Of a stretch of 64,000 nt of DNA, positions 47,010 to 58,129 are shown piece by piece (position 1 is the stretch's first letter; each line of letters begins with the position of its first letter). Source of the DNA: Salvator merianae (lineage: Eukaryota; Chordata; Lepidosauria; Squamata; Teiidae); NCBI GenBank assembly GCA_003586115.2, contig QVOM02000073.1, forward strand, positions 45,989,469-46,053,468, written 5' to 3'. The notes beneath the pieces were generated by a model. That model was given only the letters and a program-made list of their open reading frames with translations, did not search any database and had not been told where the DNA came from. A program made the position numbers and the translations under genes.

Positions 47010-47389
47010 TATCCGCACTTTGTGGTGTTATCCCAGTACAGGGCAGCCCACCCCATACCAGAATATGCAATCTGTCCCAAGTTGGGACATATTGCTCCTT
47101 GCATGAAACAAGTTCATCTGCATTGGGATGGCCCCTTCCTTGCCAGCTCCAAAACTCATGCCAGCTTCAGAGCCAGTGTAGGGTACCTCCAAATGCTCTA
47201 AAGCTCACACCAGCTTTGGAGTTCCCAGGGGGCCATTTCAGTAGCATGTGTTGTTGCCACACCAAAATGGGTCCCTCATGGTATACTGGACCTTGGAGGG
47301 GTGCTGTCTGCATGCCACCATGGTCTGGTATACCACCCTCTAGTATGCCAGTAGAACTCAAAATTGAGGTCCACCAGTAAACTGAACTA
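47010..47389 (-). mobile_element. GGGCC-TIR transposon, form c-related fragment
   Basis: Shares GGGGGCCATTTCAGTAGCATG, ACCAAAATGGGTCCC and CCAGTAAACTGAACTAGG-type words with reverse-oriented form c. Directly abuts the copy at 47390. Confidence 0.45.
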
Positions 47390-47934
47390 GGCCCCTTTCT
47401 ACACCGGTGCTTAATTTGGGTTAAGCGCCTACATAGTAAGCATCTTGGCCTCTAGATCTACATGTTCATATGGATTTATGAGGCCCTGCTGCCCACTGGA
47501 ATGGCTCTGTTTGCATTAGATGGAGCATGAAGCTAAACAGGGAGGCCTTGTTTGGTATCACTGGTCGACCCATTTAATTGGATCTACCAGCAGGACCAGC
47601 AGCCCTGATCAAGAACACGGGAGGCATGCAGAAGGGAAGCCTCTTGTGTTTGGGAATACCGGGAGATAGATTTCAGTGGCATGCCATAGCATGCTGCCAA
47701 AATGTGTCCCCCAGAGGCCTCAAGAGTTTCAGGGCTGTGGCATGGTGTGATCCCACTCATGCCTTCCTGTGTTTGGAATCAGCAGACCTGGTTGTTCTAG
47801 ACTGACTGTGTTTGGACACAGGCCTCTCTGTGCAGGAAGGCCTTTAGACTCCATTTTGGGCACCCTAGCCTGTGTGGAAAGAAGGTCTCTATACCCTCTG
47901 CTATCATGGGACTGTATCCTTTGTGGAAAGGGCC
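47390..47934 (+). mobile_element. GGGCC-TIR transposon, form c (545 bp)
   Basis: Left GCCCCTTTCTACACCGG, right TTTGTGGAAAGGGCC; flanks CTA and TTA. Internal GGTCGACCCATTTAATTGGA then TCTACC at about 47562-47589 is the diagnostic palindrome; GAGGCATGCAGAAGG follows. Confidence 0.75.
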
Positions 47935-48239
47935 TTAGATTCAGATATTCATTTACAGCAGGTTTGGTTTAACAGTGACATGCAGTTTAGATTTAGTTGA
48001 ATTCAGAAGCAGTGTTGTTTTTAGAGCTTTTTTCCAAGTAAGGTGTTAATGTTTAATGGACAATAGACAACTCTTTCAGACTTTAGCTGCAAGAGAGAAA
48101 GCAGATCTGAACATTTGGATAGGGCGTGAACTATTTTGTGGGGTGGGGGGTCATTGCAGTCCATAATAACATTCACATACTGTAGTTCAGAGGTAAGCAA
48201 GTCCCATCCAGTTTCCTAAGAATGCGGTAGTAACTGAGA

Positions 48240-48700
48240 GGACCGCCACATAAATTATGAGATTACACCTAGCAATCATGATCCTAGAGGAAGACAAGTA
48301 CTTACCTCTGTGCTCATGGTTGCTCCCAGACTACTTGGAGCCCAGAAGGGGTGGGACTGCCATGCAACTCGCCACAATTTCAGACCTGCTGTGGCTTTCC
48401 TCTTCCCCTGCCAAGCCTCTAAATGATAAATACTTTTCTATCATTTCGAGGCCTGGCAAAGGCTGGGTAAACCCTTGGCAGGCCTCATGCTGTGGCCCCA
48501 CCTAATGACATTGTTGTGTAGCCTGGCGCAGTAGGCAGTGACCCCACCCTTCCAGCCTCCCAAGAAGAATGGGAGGGGCAGCCAGAAGCAAGGTAAGGGA
48601 AGTTGTCATCTAGATTTAGGGCCAAGTTAGCTGGTGTTTCACCTAACAAACTCAATTGCCATTAGAGGAGGCAAGACCATTTTGGATGCTTTGAACACTC
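48240..48700. repeat. Interspersed repeat of unknown class, shared with 7.3-7.7 kb
   Basis: GAGGGGCAGCCAGAAGCAAGG, AGGGCCAAGTTAGCTGG, GAGGAGGCAAGACCATTTTG and TGGATGCTTTGAACA parallel the order at 7580-7690. Termini not found. Confidence 0.4.
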
Positions 48701-50999
48701 CCTACTTAATACTCTTCAGAACTTATCTTCATTCTCTTTAATGCTGCTTCTGGTTAGTTATAAGGGTCCCATTCATGTGTGATAGAAGACATCTATCCAA
48801 TGCAATTGGATGCAAACTATTTTTTACTGGTTTAGGATCTTCTGAGGTTCTTGCAGTGTTGAAAGAGGCTTGAATGTTCCTAGTGATGCTTCTCTTCAAG
48901 TGCTAACTGTGGGGCTTCAGTTCTTCTATAGTGGGACTACAAATTTAAGCATGAAAAGGGCCTTACTTGGAAAGCTCCTTATGTTTGCATAGATTAGTAG
49001 ATGAATCTGTATAATGGAAATACTTTTCATCAAAGAATCAGGTAAAGAAAATACTCTTACACACCTGTGAGTCCAACTCAAATATTAAGGATATTTTCGT
49101 ATAGTATATAGCAAGGTTGTTTTTGCTAGAGAATATATAATGCAAGTTTTATTTTTTATTGTTTTGTTATGTGAGAACACAGTGCAGAAGGTAAACATAA
49201 AAGTGCATGACTCCATCCTGGCGTTCACAATTACGTACGTGCTGATTGCACATGCAAATTCCAAACAGAGTGCACAGCTCTATTTGCACCGCAGAGTCTC
49301 GCGCTATCTGATGTTTGATTTCTGCAAGATTCCCTGAAATTAAGCTTGTGTGGAATCAAGGTTAAACATGATCAAACCCTGTAAAGAGAACTAGGACTGG
49401 TAAGTGCTCTACGCAGAATGCCTGGCCCTCTCTATGCAATCGTGTAAAGATGAAGGGCAAGGAGAACATGATGGAAATGGAAGGAGAATGTACCGGCTTT
49501 CCACCACGCACCCTCTGCCGCATTCCATGCAGTTCAGAGTGAATGGGCTGCATTGCATCTGCATGATGCCTGCGTGATTCTGGGGTTTGATAGCGACTGA
49601 ACTTTAGTTCGGCACAAGCAGATCTTAGACAGGGAAGTTTTTCCACTGGGAGCCAAGCCCCTTTGTACTTACCTCTCAGTGAAGTTCAGACAGGACTTAA
49701 CTATCTGGCTTAACTGGAGGCTTGGTTTAATATTATATTAAGGACAGTATATCTACAGTACTTAAAATATTTTGACTAGGTGCAGAGTATGCTCAGTTTT
49801 GGTTTTGGAAAGCAGGGAGCAATGTTTCATCCAGTCTGTGATTCATGTTTGATTTGACTGCTTCTTTCTGATGGTACTGATTTTACAAACGGGATCAGAC
49901 TGCCAGTTAGTTAATTTTAAAATGCAGCCTTTGGATGTTCTCACCTGAGAATAAATAGCCCTTCACTCACTGGGACTTCAGTAAGCTTCTCAGTAAACAT
50001 ATGTAGGATTGTTCAGTAGACTGAACAATTCCATATGCTTATGGAATATCAACCAAAGAGAAACTTGCATAATAAGTATTAGAGGAGTCATATGGACAGC
50101 ATATGAGCCTTCAGAGCATTTGTAGGTTTCCAAAACTGACATAAGACAAAAAGCTCTCTTCTTAGTTCTCCTAACTTTAAAAGTGTCAAGAAACCTTGCA
50201 TTAGTATATTTTCTATCTTCAGTGTAACTTTTCGCGAATATACAGTTTGAGAAAATCCATAACACTTCTTTTCTTGTGGCAGAAAGAAAGATCATTGTGA
50301 GTTTTACTCTTACTCTAGGCTGGTTTGAGGGTTTTTTTAGAAATGCAATTAGTCCATCTGATTTGGTGTTTCTATCCTGATCCTTAGAATCTTAAAAAAA
50401 CTTTTGAAGCTAAGCAAAGTAACTTGCTCGAAAAGGAAGACTTAGGCTTGCATCAGCCAGGGCTTACTGGCAGGTTAAGAGGGGTTGTTGGAAAAAGCTA
50501 GAGATCATAAAGAAGTTTGAATGACCATAAGATTTCACAGTAAAATATGTGGGTAATTGCTAGGAAATAATTAAATGCAGCAGTTGATAATGAAACATAT
50601 TTTTGCCTTTATGTGCTTTTTGAATTTCATTTCCTTTTTCCCTATTTGTTTTCATTTGTTTGTCGTGGCCCCAACCCCAAAATAATAAAAAGACTGCATA
50701 TATCTGAAGTAGATTCTAGACGTGAGTGAGCTATACTGTAAGACACAAGGTTCCTTGATATAGCAACTTCTGTCCCTTCTGAAATTTGCATAACTGAATG
50801 GAAGCCTTGTTCCGAAGTCTTCCCCCATCCCTAAAACCTGGATTTCCTATTTTTGGCTTTCCATTAACCAAGTTACTTGGCTATGTTGTAGCTATGTTAA
50901 CTGGTGACATCTGATATTACCAGCAGCTATTTGATTCTTTGCTAACATTTCATTTTGCTAGCACTGAGTTTTAACTTCTATTGAAATCGTCAGACTAAG
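48701..50999. other. No element recognised in intron
   Basis: No exon. A right-terminus-like GAAAAGGGCCTTAC at about 48955 hints at another decayed GGGCC-TIR copy. Confidence 0.3.
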
Positions 51000-51104
51000 G
51001 CCCTTTCCATATGGGCTGTTCTCCCAGTGCATAAAGGGGTCCAGGCCCCTGCCTTCCTCATGCTAGTATGGGATAGCAGAGACCCCCAGTCGCCACTGGA
51101 ACAC

Positions 51105-51262
51105 TTGCAGGGAGTTGAGAGCAAGTGAAGATTTTGTCTTATTTTCCTGCTCGAGAATGCCCAGAAGTAATTGGTGGGTCACTGTGTGAAACAGGATGCT
51201 GTACTAGATGGGGCGTGGCGTGATCCAGCAGGGCTTCTGTTGTGTTCTTGTGTTCTTGGTCC
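51105..51262 (+). mobile_element. CR1-type LINE 3' tail
   Basis: Contains TGGTGGGTCACTGTGTGAAAC, AGGATGCTGTACTAGATGGG and GATCCAGCAGGGCTTCTG, then TTGTGTTCTTGTGTTCTT, the same tail as at 11740-11830. A 14-base GGCCCTTTCCATAT terminus-like sequence lies just upstream at 51001. Confidence 0.8.
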
Positions 51263-51775
51263 ACACTAGACCAAGACTTCCACAAAGACGGGGGGACTTC
51301 AACAAAGACCAGGAGACTTCAACAAAGTAGTCCGTAAATGGACTACTGTTAGTGGGCTGGAATAGTGGGCTGTGTTCCCAACTTTTGAAGGCTGGACCTG
51401 TCTTATGTGGCTACTACCAGCTGGCTCAGGCAGGCTATGAAGCCTGAGACAGCACAATGTGAGATAGTCTGCACCATGTGGAAACACCCTTGGATTGTAA
51501 CCACAGGAACCCTTGGATTGGGATCAGAGGGGAACAGAGGCTGGTGGGTAGAATGATCAAGAGCTTTGTGTTGACGGGTCTGAACAAGAATCTGATGTGC
51601 TTTATATAGGTCCGGGTTTAGGAGGGCAAAATGGCTTTCCATGTCTCTTCCACATCATGCTCCTCCTCTGTAGATTACTAGTGTTGTCCAGGTAGAGCCT
51701 CTTTCAAGCACTTCTGTCAGGCTGTTTTGTTTGCAGGGAAGAGGTAAAACTTTTCCTCAGTCTAGTGTTATTCTG

Positions 51776-52109
51776 GGACTGCCTCCAGACGGCATGAGAA
51801 AAATGCTGGATCTTGTTTAGGTCCCGCAATTACCTCTCACTGTCCTTGCCAGGCAGCAGGGCAAAATCGCAGGGCACAAAGTACTTGGACTGCATAAGTG
51901 CCAGCCCCCATGCTTGTGCAGTCCGTATTTTCAGCCAGGTTTCACCCCTGGGAAAATCCAGGTTTGGTGTTCCTTTTCCCACAATAGTAATATTCTGGGA
52001 TTTTGCCTTTATATCCTGAGACTGTGTCGGGATTGTCATGGATACATGTGGCAGTTCTAATATAGTGCTGGAATAATCCCGGATTTTACACCCTGCCTGG
52101 ATGCAGCCT
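51776..52109 (+). mobile_element. Non-autonomous DNA transposon with ~30-bp imperfect TIRs
   Basis: Left GGACTGCCTCCAGACGGC, then ATGAGAAAAATGCTGGA. Right end in reverse AGGCTGCATCCAGGCAGGG, then TGTAAAATCCGGGA. The two agree at most positions. Related to 18106-18513. Class unknown. Confidence 0.5.
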
Positions 52110-54184
52110 GAGTGTATATTGAATATTCTCAGATTTGGTATTGATCATTTCATATTATTATGATGATGTAACAGCCTTGCTGTAGGTAACAGGAGATTAG
52201 GCTTATTAAAGTATACCTTTTGTTTAGTAAAGATTGTTACGAGGAGCAGGCCGGCAGATTGTGACCTGTCTCCCCAACCCCTCTCCTACATGGAAGTTAA
52301 GATGCCGTCTTGCCCTTATTTATCTCAGATCATTTACTGGAAGAGGATACTGCATATGTGACTGAATAATTGGTTCTGTAACAAATGCTTAGCAGCTGGT
52401 AAAATAACAAAGAGGGAATACTAGTATTGGTTTACCGTACCGATCTGTTTTACCTTCTTAGCTGCCAACAGCCTGTAAGGAATGGACAGAGCATTACTTT
52501 CGGAGCGTAGTTTTCTTGCAGGTATGCAGAAGTGGCGGAGTGTCATCCAGCCAAACAGGTGTGCCTAGACTTACAGATCAGTCAGGGTCTGATACACAGT
52601 TTCCAGGCAGTACCAGAAACCTGTCTGTACATTTTCTTTCTCGATAGCAGGCCAAGTCAAGTGGAATGGGTTGTGGAAAGTCTGTGTAATCTCTCTGACT
52701 CTTTTCTTCCCCATATCTGTGCTTGATTTAAACATTTCTTGGCTTCTGGTGGGTCTGCATTTCTTTGCCTGACCGAACAGGTTTTCTAGTCTCTTTCGTA
52801 ATCATAAAAATATCTCCTGCCCCCTTTATCCCCCTTTTATAACATGGAGATTCTTGCAAGATGTAGGGGCATGCGAGGAAAAGCTGAAACCAGGTTTTCT
52901 GAGACCTCTTCTTCAAGTTGTGTTCTTCATAAAGCCATTGCTGCTTTTGTTTGAAGTTGAACAGCTGTGCAAAGTTTCAGAACCAGGTGTTTTGCCTTTT
53001 CTTTATGAAATTTGTCTTGTGTGTTTACTTTCTGCCTATCGATGCAAATCTCTGTATTATGGGAGAGCTGCAAAAAATTCAAACCACTGGCTGAAGTAAA
53101 TAATGTTCTTTGACTTGGCAGACATCCTGAGTTAGCATGTGAGATGGGGAAGGGAAGTTACAGAGGAGTTTGCCATTTAACTGGAAAATTCTTTTACAAA
53201 CGCTTGGCCAAGTTGTGTGTAAGGTCTCCAGGAAACAAGAACAAGCACTTCAGATGGACTGTCATGGTTTTATGTATCCAAATATACATAGTTTCGAAAT
53301 TCTTTTGGCTTGTTCTTCTGCTCTGTTAGACCGTTTATTAAGAATTTGCTCTTGGCAGACCCTTCCGTGGTACTTGTCACTCAGCTTTACAAAATGCTCA
53401 GGTTACCTGTGAATTACTTTATAAATAGGTTCTTGGTACAAGAGGGCTTCAAGTTGTATAGCAGTGAGCAAATATTTCAATATGATATTGCTTAATAGCT
53501 CATGCACTAGCAGTAAGTTCATGATTATAATAAAAGGCTGAGTATATTTACAGCAACTTCTCATCCCTGTAAAACTTAAACAAGAATCTTTTAGTGTAGG
53601 TATTTCGTAGCTGCGCATTGAAATAGAGATGAGAAAGTGAAGAGGATTTAGCATGTTTGTTTTACAAAATGAGGAAATGTTACTGAAAATACACACACAC
53701 AGAGATATACACACACACACACTGAAGGACAAAATGGTAATACCTCATTAAAAATATTTAAATCCACACAGCACAGCGAATTTTCAGAGGGAAAAATTTG
53801 CAAGAGATGAGCTACTCTTCAGGAGCCATTGGTCTGAAATTTGCAGCATTAGAAACCCTTGAGAAAAGCTCAAATGGGGTAATTAATTTCACTAATTGAG
53901 CAGGGACCAGTGGCACCAAAAATCCTGAGAGAATTCAATGCATATGCCTTATGTAGTATACTGTTAGCATTTCACTTTTCTGCTTGAAGACTCTTCTTAT
54001 ATTGTTTAGAACTTTGCTTATTGTCCTTAAAACCTGGTTCTTTGTGGGTTTGAGGTTTTTTTGTTACTTGATGGAGCAAGAGTGAGGAGGTGCAATGGGA
54101 GGAAAACAGTAGAATATTGTTAGAAGTCCTGAAAGGGAGCAGCAAGGGTACATACAGGGAAAAAAGGAGCATTAACAGTGTCTG
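52110..54184. other. No element recognised in intron
   Basis: Chance frames up to 109 codons. A short AC repeat lies at about 53692-53721. Confidence 0.35.
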
Positions 54185-54185
54185 A

Positions 54186-54719
54186 GAGTCTTTCTGCAGT
54201 GACCCTTAGTCAAAATCAGGAAGGGTACTATGGACCTCCCTTCTGCACATTAGTGCGGAATACAGGAAGCCCCTTCTACTGCTAGCATGCTCTGTCTGTT
54301 CAGGACTGAATATGATCCATATCAAGAGGCCCTTGAACTGGATCACTGGTAGACCTGATTAAATATGTCTACTGATATACCAGCAGGCCCTGGTGTGGGA
54401 CGTGGAAGCATGCAGAAGGCACATCTCCATGCTCCTGACTACCAGGAGATCCATTCTGACATCATGCCAAACCATGCCACTGAAATGGGTTCCCTGGGGT
54501 CTCTGAGGCTAGGAACCTTCATTTTTAGCCCTTCAGAACCTTCAGAGCCTGGCCCCAAACCTTGTGTGGACTTTGGGACCAGTGCGGGGGCTGGTTTGGG
54601 CCAAAACTGTCATGCAAACGGCGCTGTTCCAGACCATGCCTGGCTGTGGTCCAAACTAGCGGGCCTTACTGGTTCAGACCCCATGGTTTGGATCATGGCC
54701 TTTCTGTGTGAAAATGGCC
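54186..54719 (+). mobile_element. GGGCC-TIR transposon, form c (534 bp)
   Basis: Left GAGTCTTTCTGCAGTGACC, right GTGTGAAAATGGCC. TGA abuts both ends (54183-54185 and 54720-54722). Internal GGTAGACCTGATTAAATATG then TCTACTG at about 54349-54375. The 120-codon frame across it is chance. Confidence 0.78.
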
Positions 54720-54722
54720 TGA

Positions 54723-55610
54723 GTTGACTGAGGCTCTTGTTAAAAGGAATGCATGAAATGGCCAATCAGAGCAGAACTCAAAACCTAATGAACTGTGTCA
54801 GGTGCTATGTTGGAGCACCTGCATGCTCTGTAGAACATCCAACCGTGTTCCATCCACCCAGAACCACAGAACAATTATTTTGAGATTCTGATTTTGTATT
54901 GTTGGTGTAGCATAACAGGTAGTACCACTGAACCCTTGAAATAATGGGTGATGGGGAGACAGGATCCAGTAAGGTGGAAAAACTTTACAGATTCCCTAAA
55001 AATCTCCCCATTGCCCATTCTTTCATGGGTTGGATGGGGTTAGGTGAGGTTCCTTGAGGTTCCGAGGGAGCACACATTATGTTCAGGATTTTTAAAACAA
55101 CTCATGAAAGCCCTCTGGTTCTGCAAAGAAACAACAGATGTGTCTGGAAAGAGTTTGAGATCACTCTTACTCGCGCTTCATTCCATTTTTGCATGTATGT
55201 CAGGGAGGTGCATGGCCGGGCAGCATCAGCACGTTTCCCTCAGAGGCAAGATTTCTGGGTTCATTGTGTGTTCCTTCTTCTTGTGTTCTAAGGACAAGGC
55301 AATGCCTGGTTGGTGTTATGGACCCTGCCTGATTGCCTGAGTGATCAAGCAACTTGACAGCATGAGGAAGAGCACTGTGTACCTCCTGTGCTGCACCTGG
55401 GCGAGGTGGGACTGCTGAGAAGTGCAGGCAATGTGACAGAAATAGGAAGCATATTCAGCATATATGAAGGAATGAGTGTGGGGCCAAAACCTGAGAGTGG
55501 AGACATAGCCAAAATGAGATTCCATCCTAGGTCCATCTATTCTGTTCCCACTGTGGGAGGTATCTGCTTTAAATAAAGATGGTTTGTGGATCTCCAGATT
55601 AATCCCAGCA
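54723..55610. other. No element recognised in intron
   Basis: Overlapping chance frames on both strands; no domain recognised. Confidence 0.35.
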
Positions 55611-55611
55611 T

Positions 55612-56770
55612 ATCATCATCATCATCATTCTCAATGCCTAAGACCTTCCAGTGAGGCCCACTTGGCTTTTTCACTACACTTAGTAGTTAAAGGGCCGTCT
55701 CAGTAACAGCTCACAGATTATGAATTAGCCTCCATCCTGAGATGCATCAGACGCCTTAATTATATACATTTGGATGTTTGGTAAAGACACAACTCTTTGT
55801 CCTAACTTTAGACTGAAGAAACAGCTTTCCTTCCAACCTAAGGCAATCTGATTTATTGTGGGAGTTTGAGGGTCCTGCGCAGTATCTTAGCTGTTCCTAG
55901 GACTGCACTCTGTGAAGAGAAATTTCTGATGTCTGTTGTGGGATCTGTTGAAGCTGTTCTTTCATCTTGGGGGTCATTGCCCTAAATGCTCCTGTAACCA
56001 CTGGGGCTACTTATGCCTTTGCCTTGGATATGGAAGTTCTACAGGATCTTGGCTCTGCTGTTCCTAACCACTTTTGTGTGTGTGTGTGGAAGAAGAAGAA
56101 GAAGAAGAAGAAAAAAAACTTGGTTTTTATACCCCACTTTTCTCAGCTGAAGCTGACTCAAAGCGGCTTACAAGGTTATTTTTCGTCCGAAGGCTTACAT
56201 CTGACTATCTTCCGCATCACACAGTGTGATGCTCCCTATTTATCTACTTGCAATTACTTGCTTTCGAACAGCTAGGTTGGCTGGAGCTAGAAGGCCAGTA
56301 GAGGGCACTTATCCCCTCTACATGGCAGACAGGGGCCTTGAACTCCGATCCTCCTTTTGAAAGATCAGTGCCTTAGCCTTCTGCGCCACCGTACCTCCTA
56401 GACTTTGGGATGTCCAGCCTATACTCGTTGCAGATGTCCCTGTTCACAATTCCTGCAGTTTGGTTTTGCCACACTGTACATGTCTCCTTGTATCCTGCTA
56501 CTATGTGCTAGACTGTTTCAGGTGCCTCTTCGCTCATTTTGCACCTGGGGTCCTGCCTGATATGGTAGACTCCTGCTTCTGTTGACCTTGTACTGATTCC
56601 TTGTTCTTGTATAGTTAAGTGCTGTCTTTTAGTCCTGCTTTTCCCAGGCTTTGATAGGACTATCCAGTGTCGGCCATGTCTATGATCTGCTGATGGTACA
56701 TTCCACAGAGAGGTTATTATTCCAAAGTACCTCCACTGCCTGCTTTTCATTAATACTCCTTGCCTGCAGT
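55612..56770 (-). mobile_element. Non-LTR retrotransposon 3' end, split by a SINE
   Basis: Minus-strand frames give QEQGISTRSTEAGVYHIRQD then PRCKMSEEAPETV (56508-56600) and, across the SINE, VAPVVTGAF-AMTPK and QQIPQQTSEIS (56000-55930). These are the zinc-knuckle-like end (HTRQDPRCRLC...APET.QHI.AGC) and the C-terminus (VPVVIGALGA...LQQIPG) of an RT family common in fish and reptiles. The 3' end is an ATG-repeat tail (CAT repeat on + at 55612-55627). Frameshifted and dead. Clade not assigned. Confidence 0.75.
56088..56402 (-). mobile_element. tRNA-derived SINE, nested in the LINE
   Basis: On the minus strand a tRNA-like head starts GGTGGCGCAGAAGGCTAAGG (A-box region) and has GGAGTTCAAGGCCCC (B-box-like). 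The body includes AAGCCGCTTTGAGTCAGC, AAAGTGGGGTATAAAAACCA and a CTT/TTC-rich tail (GAA repeat on + at 56091-56110). The KGYRTATAAAAACCAA ending is typical of squamate SINEs whose tails borrow from LINE 3' ends. Inserted in the RT LINE at 55612-56770. Confidence 0.8.
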
Positions 56771-57394
56771 TGTCTGACGCATTCTCTTAGCAGTTCATGC
56801 ATAGGTGCCATTTTACTGGTGTATTCACGCATGTTTCTTTCGTTGTTTAAGACAAGAGTTAGGATGGGACAAGAGAACCTGGATGTGCTTAAGTATATAT
56901 AAATTGTTTTAAAAATTTCTGCTGCTGCTGCTTCAAATAAAAAATTCTAAAATTATAATTTGTTAAAAATATAAAATTCTAACAAATTTAAAACCAAAAT
57001 AAAAGCAGCACAATATAAAAATACTGTTAAAAACCTGAGTAGGGTTCATGAAACAGATATTCAACAGGGAAGGATGGGGTTCTTATCTCATTGGAAGAAG
57101 TGGGAGTGTCAGCCCTGTGTGCTTGTATAATGGCCTCCTCAACCCCTGAAATGAAAAGTAACAGTGAATTTCTGTGTACTTCACAGGGATTGTTCATTTC
57201 ATCTTGTTTTCCAGTGCCTGTCAAGCTGAATCTATCTAAATACGGTTCTGTAAGGGAAGGAAGTGGTTTATGAAAAAAGATCAAAAAATCTCTAAGCTAG
57301 TTTTAAACTTTTGTTGCTTAAAGAAAGTAGATGCCATTTTAATTAGAGACAACGAGCTGCAGGACTTGCTAGTCATAATTAACAGTTTTGTTAT
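56771..57394. other. No element recognised in intron
   Basis: AT-rich, with AAAATT-type low complexity at about 56930-57020. Confidence 0.35.
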
Positions 57395-57892
57395 TTCTAC
57401 ACTTGTGCACAGGGGTGTGGTCTAACTGGAACCGCTCCGACTGGGCCCTACCGACCCAGAAAAAGGGAGTATGCACTAGAATGGCCTGTTCTGGAACAGG
57501 CCCTGTGCTGCTGTAAAGCTCATATGAGCTTTGGTGCCTGATGCAAGGGCTCCAATGGCCAGGAACTTTTGACCTCAGAAGTTAAGGGGAACCTATTTCA
57601 ACAGCACAATTATGTGTGCCAGTCAAATGGGCCCCCCTGCTAAACCAGAACAGGGAAGCACACACCCTTCTGCATACTTCCGTGGGCCAGTCTGTCTGCC
57701 CCTAGAATGCCAGCAAACCTGTAAAAACATGTCTACTCTCATCCTGATCTAGGGGGCCATTTTTGTACCCTTAGACAGCATGCTAGCAGGAGACTGGGCC
57801 TCTCTAGTCCACACCAGAGAGTGGAAGGGAGAGGCTCAGAAGTGGGCTACCCTCCATGCTGGACAATTCCACAGGTAAGTGCAGAAAGGGCC
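57395..57892 (-). mobile_element. GGGCC-TIR transposon, form c, reverse orientation
   Basis: Right end GTAAGTGCAGAAAGGGCC is intact; left end (TTTCTACACTTGTGC near 57395) is degenerate. Contains CCAGGAACTTTTGACC, AAATGGGCCCCCCTGC and TGTCTACTCTCATCC in reverse order relative to the 54186 copy. It lies only ~140 bp before the first coding exon of P4HA2. Confidence 0.6.
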
Positions 57893-58050
57893 TTACTTGA
57901 TGATGTCTTGTTTTCGCAGTGTTGGTGTTACTGAATATTGAATTGAAGTTGAAAAGGCATACTAAATTTTGTGACAGTGTTTGTAAATTTCCTCTTTCTC
58001 GTGTATGATTATAATTTTCTTCTATTTTGCAGGCATTCCGTTGATTAAAA

Positions 58051-58129
58051 ATGACACTATGGATGACATTACTGGTGACCTGCATTATCCACATGGGGCA
58101 GGCACGAGCAGAATTTTTCACTTCCATAG
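58051..58129 (+). CDS. P4HA2: P4HA2 first coding exon: signal peptide and mature N-terminus
   Basis: Encodes the start of prolyl 4-hydroxylase subunit alpha-2, the ER-lumen enzyme subunit that with P4HB/PDI hydroxylates proline in procollagen X-Pro-Gly triplets. The exon opens after a pyrimidine-rich acceptor (AG at 58031-58032), so 58033-58050 is 5' UTR. An in-frame TGA at 58042-58044 precedes the ATG at 58051, which fixes the start; A is at -3. The first 20 codons give a hydrophobic signal sequence ending in QARA, followed by mature residues EFFTSI, which match the P4HA N-terminus. The donor GTATGA begins at 58130 and splits a Gly codon (phase 1). At 26 codons the exon is short and is easily missed by ORF scanning; the 73-residue reading frame over it is in another frame. 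Identity rests on splicing cleanly to the next two exons. Confidence 0.95.

Larger units (their letters stand above)
35730..58032 (+). other. P4HA2: Probable long first intron of P4HA2
   Basis: Runs from the candidate donor at 35730 to the acceptor ending 58032. It holds no recognisable cellular coding exon. Supported contents are a Tigger-like element, hAT/foldback-like elements, several copies of the GGGCC-TIR transposon group, CR1 tails and an RT LINE with a nested SINE (separate entries). The boundary at the 5' side is inferred and could shift if another leader exon is used. Confidence 0.5.
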
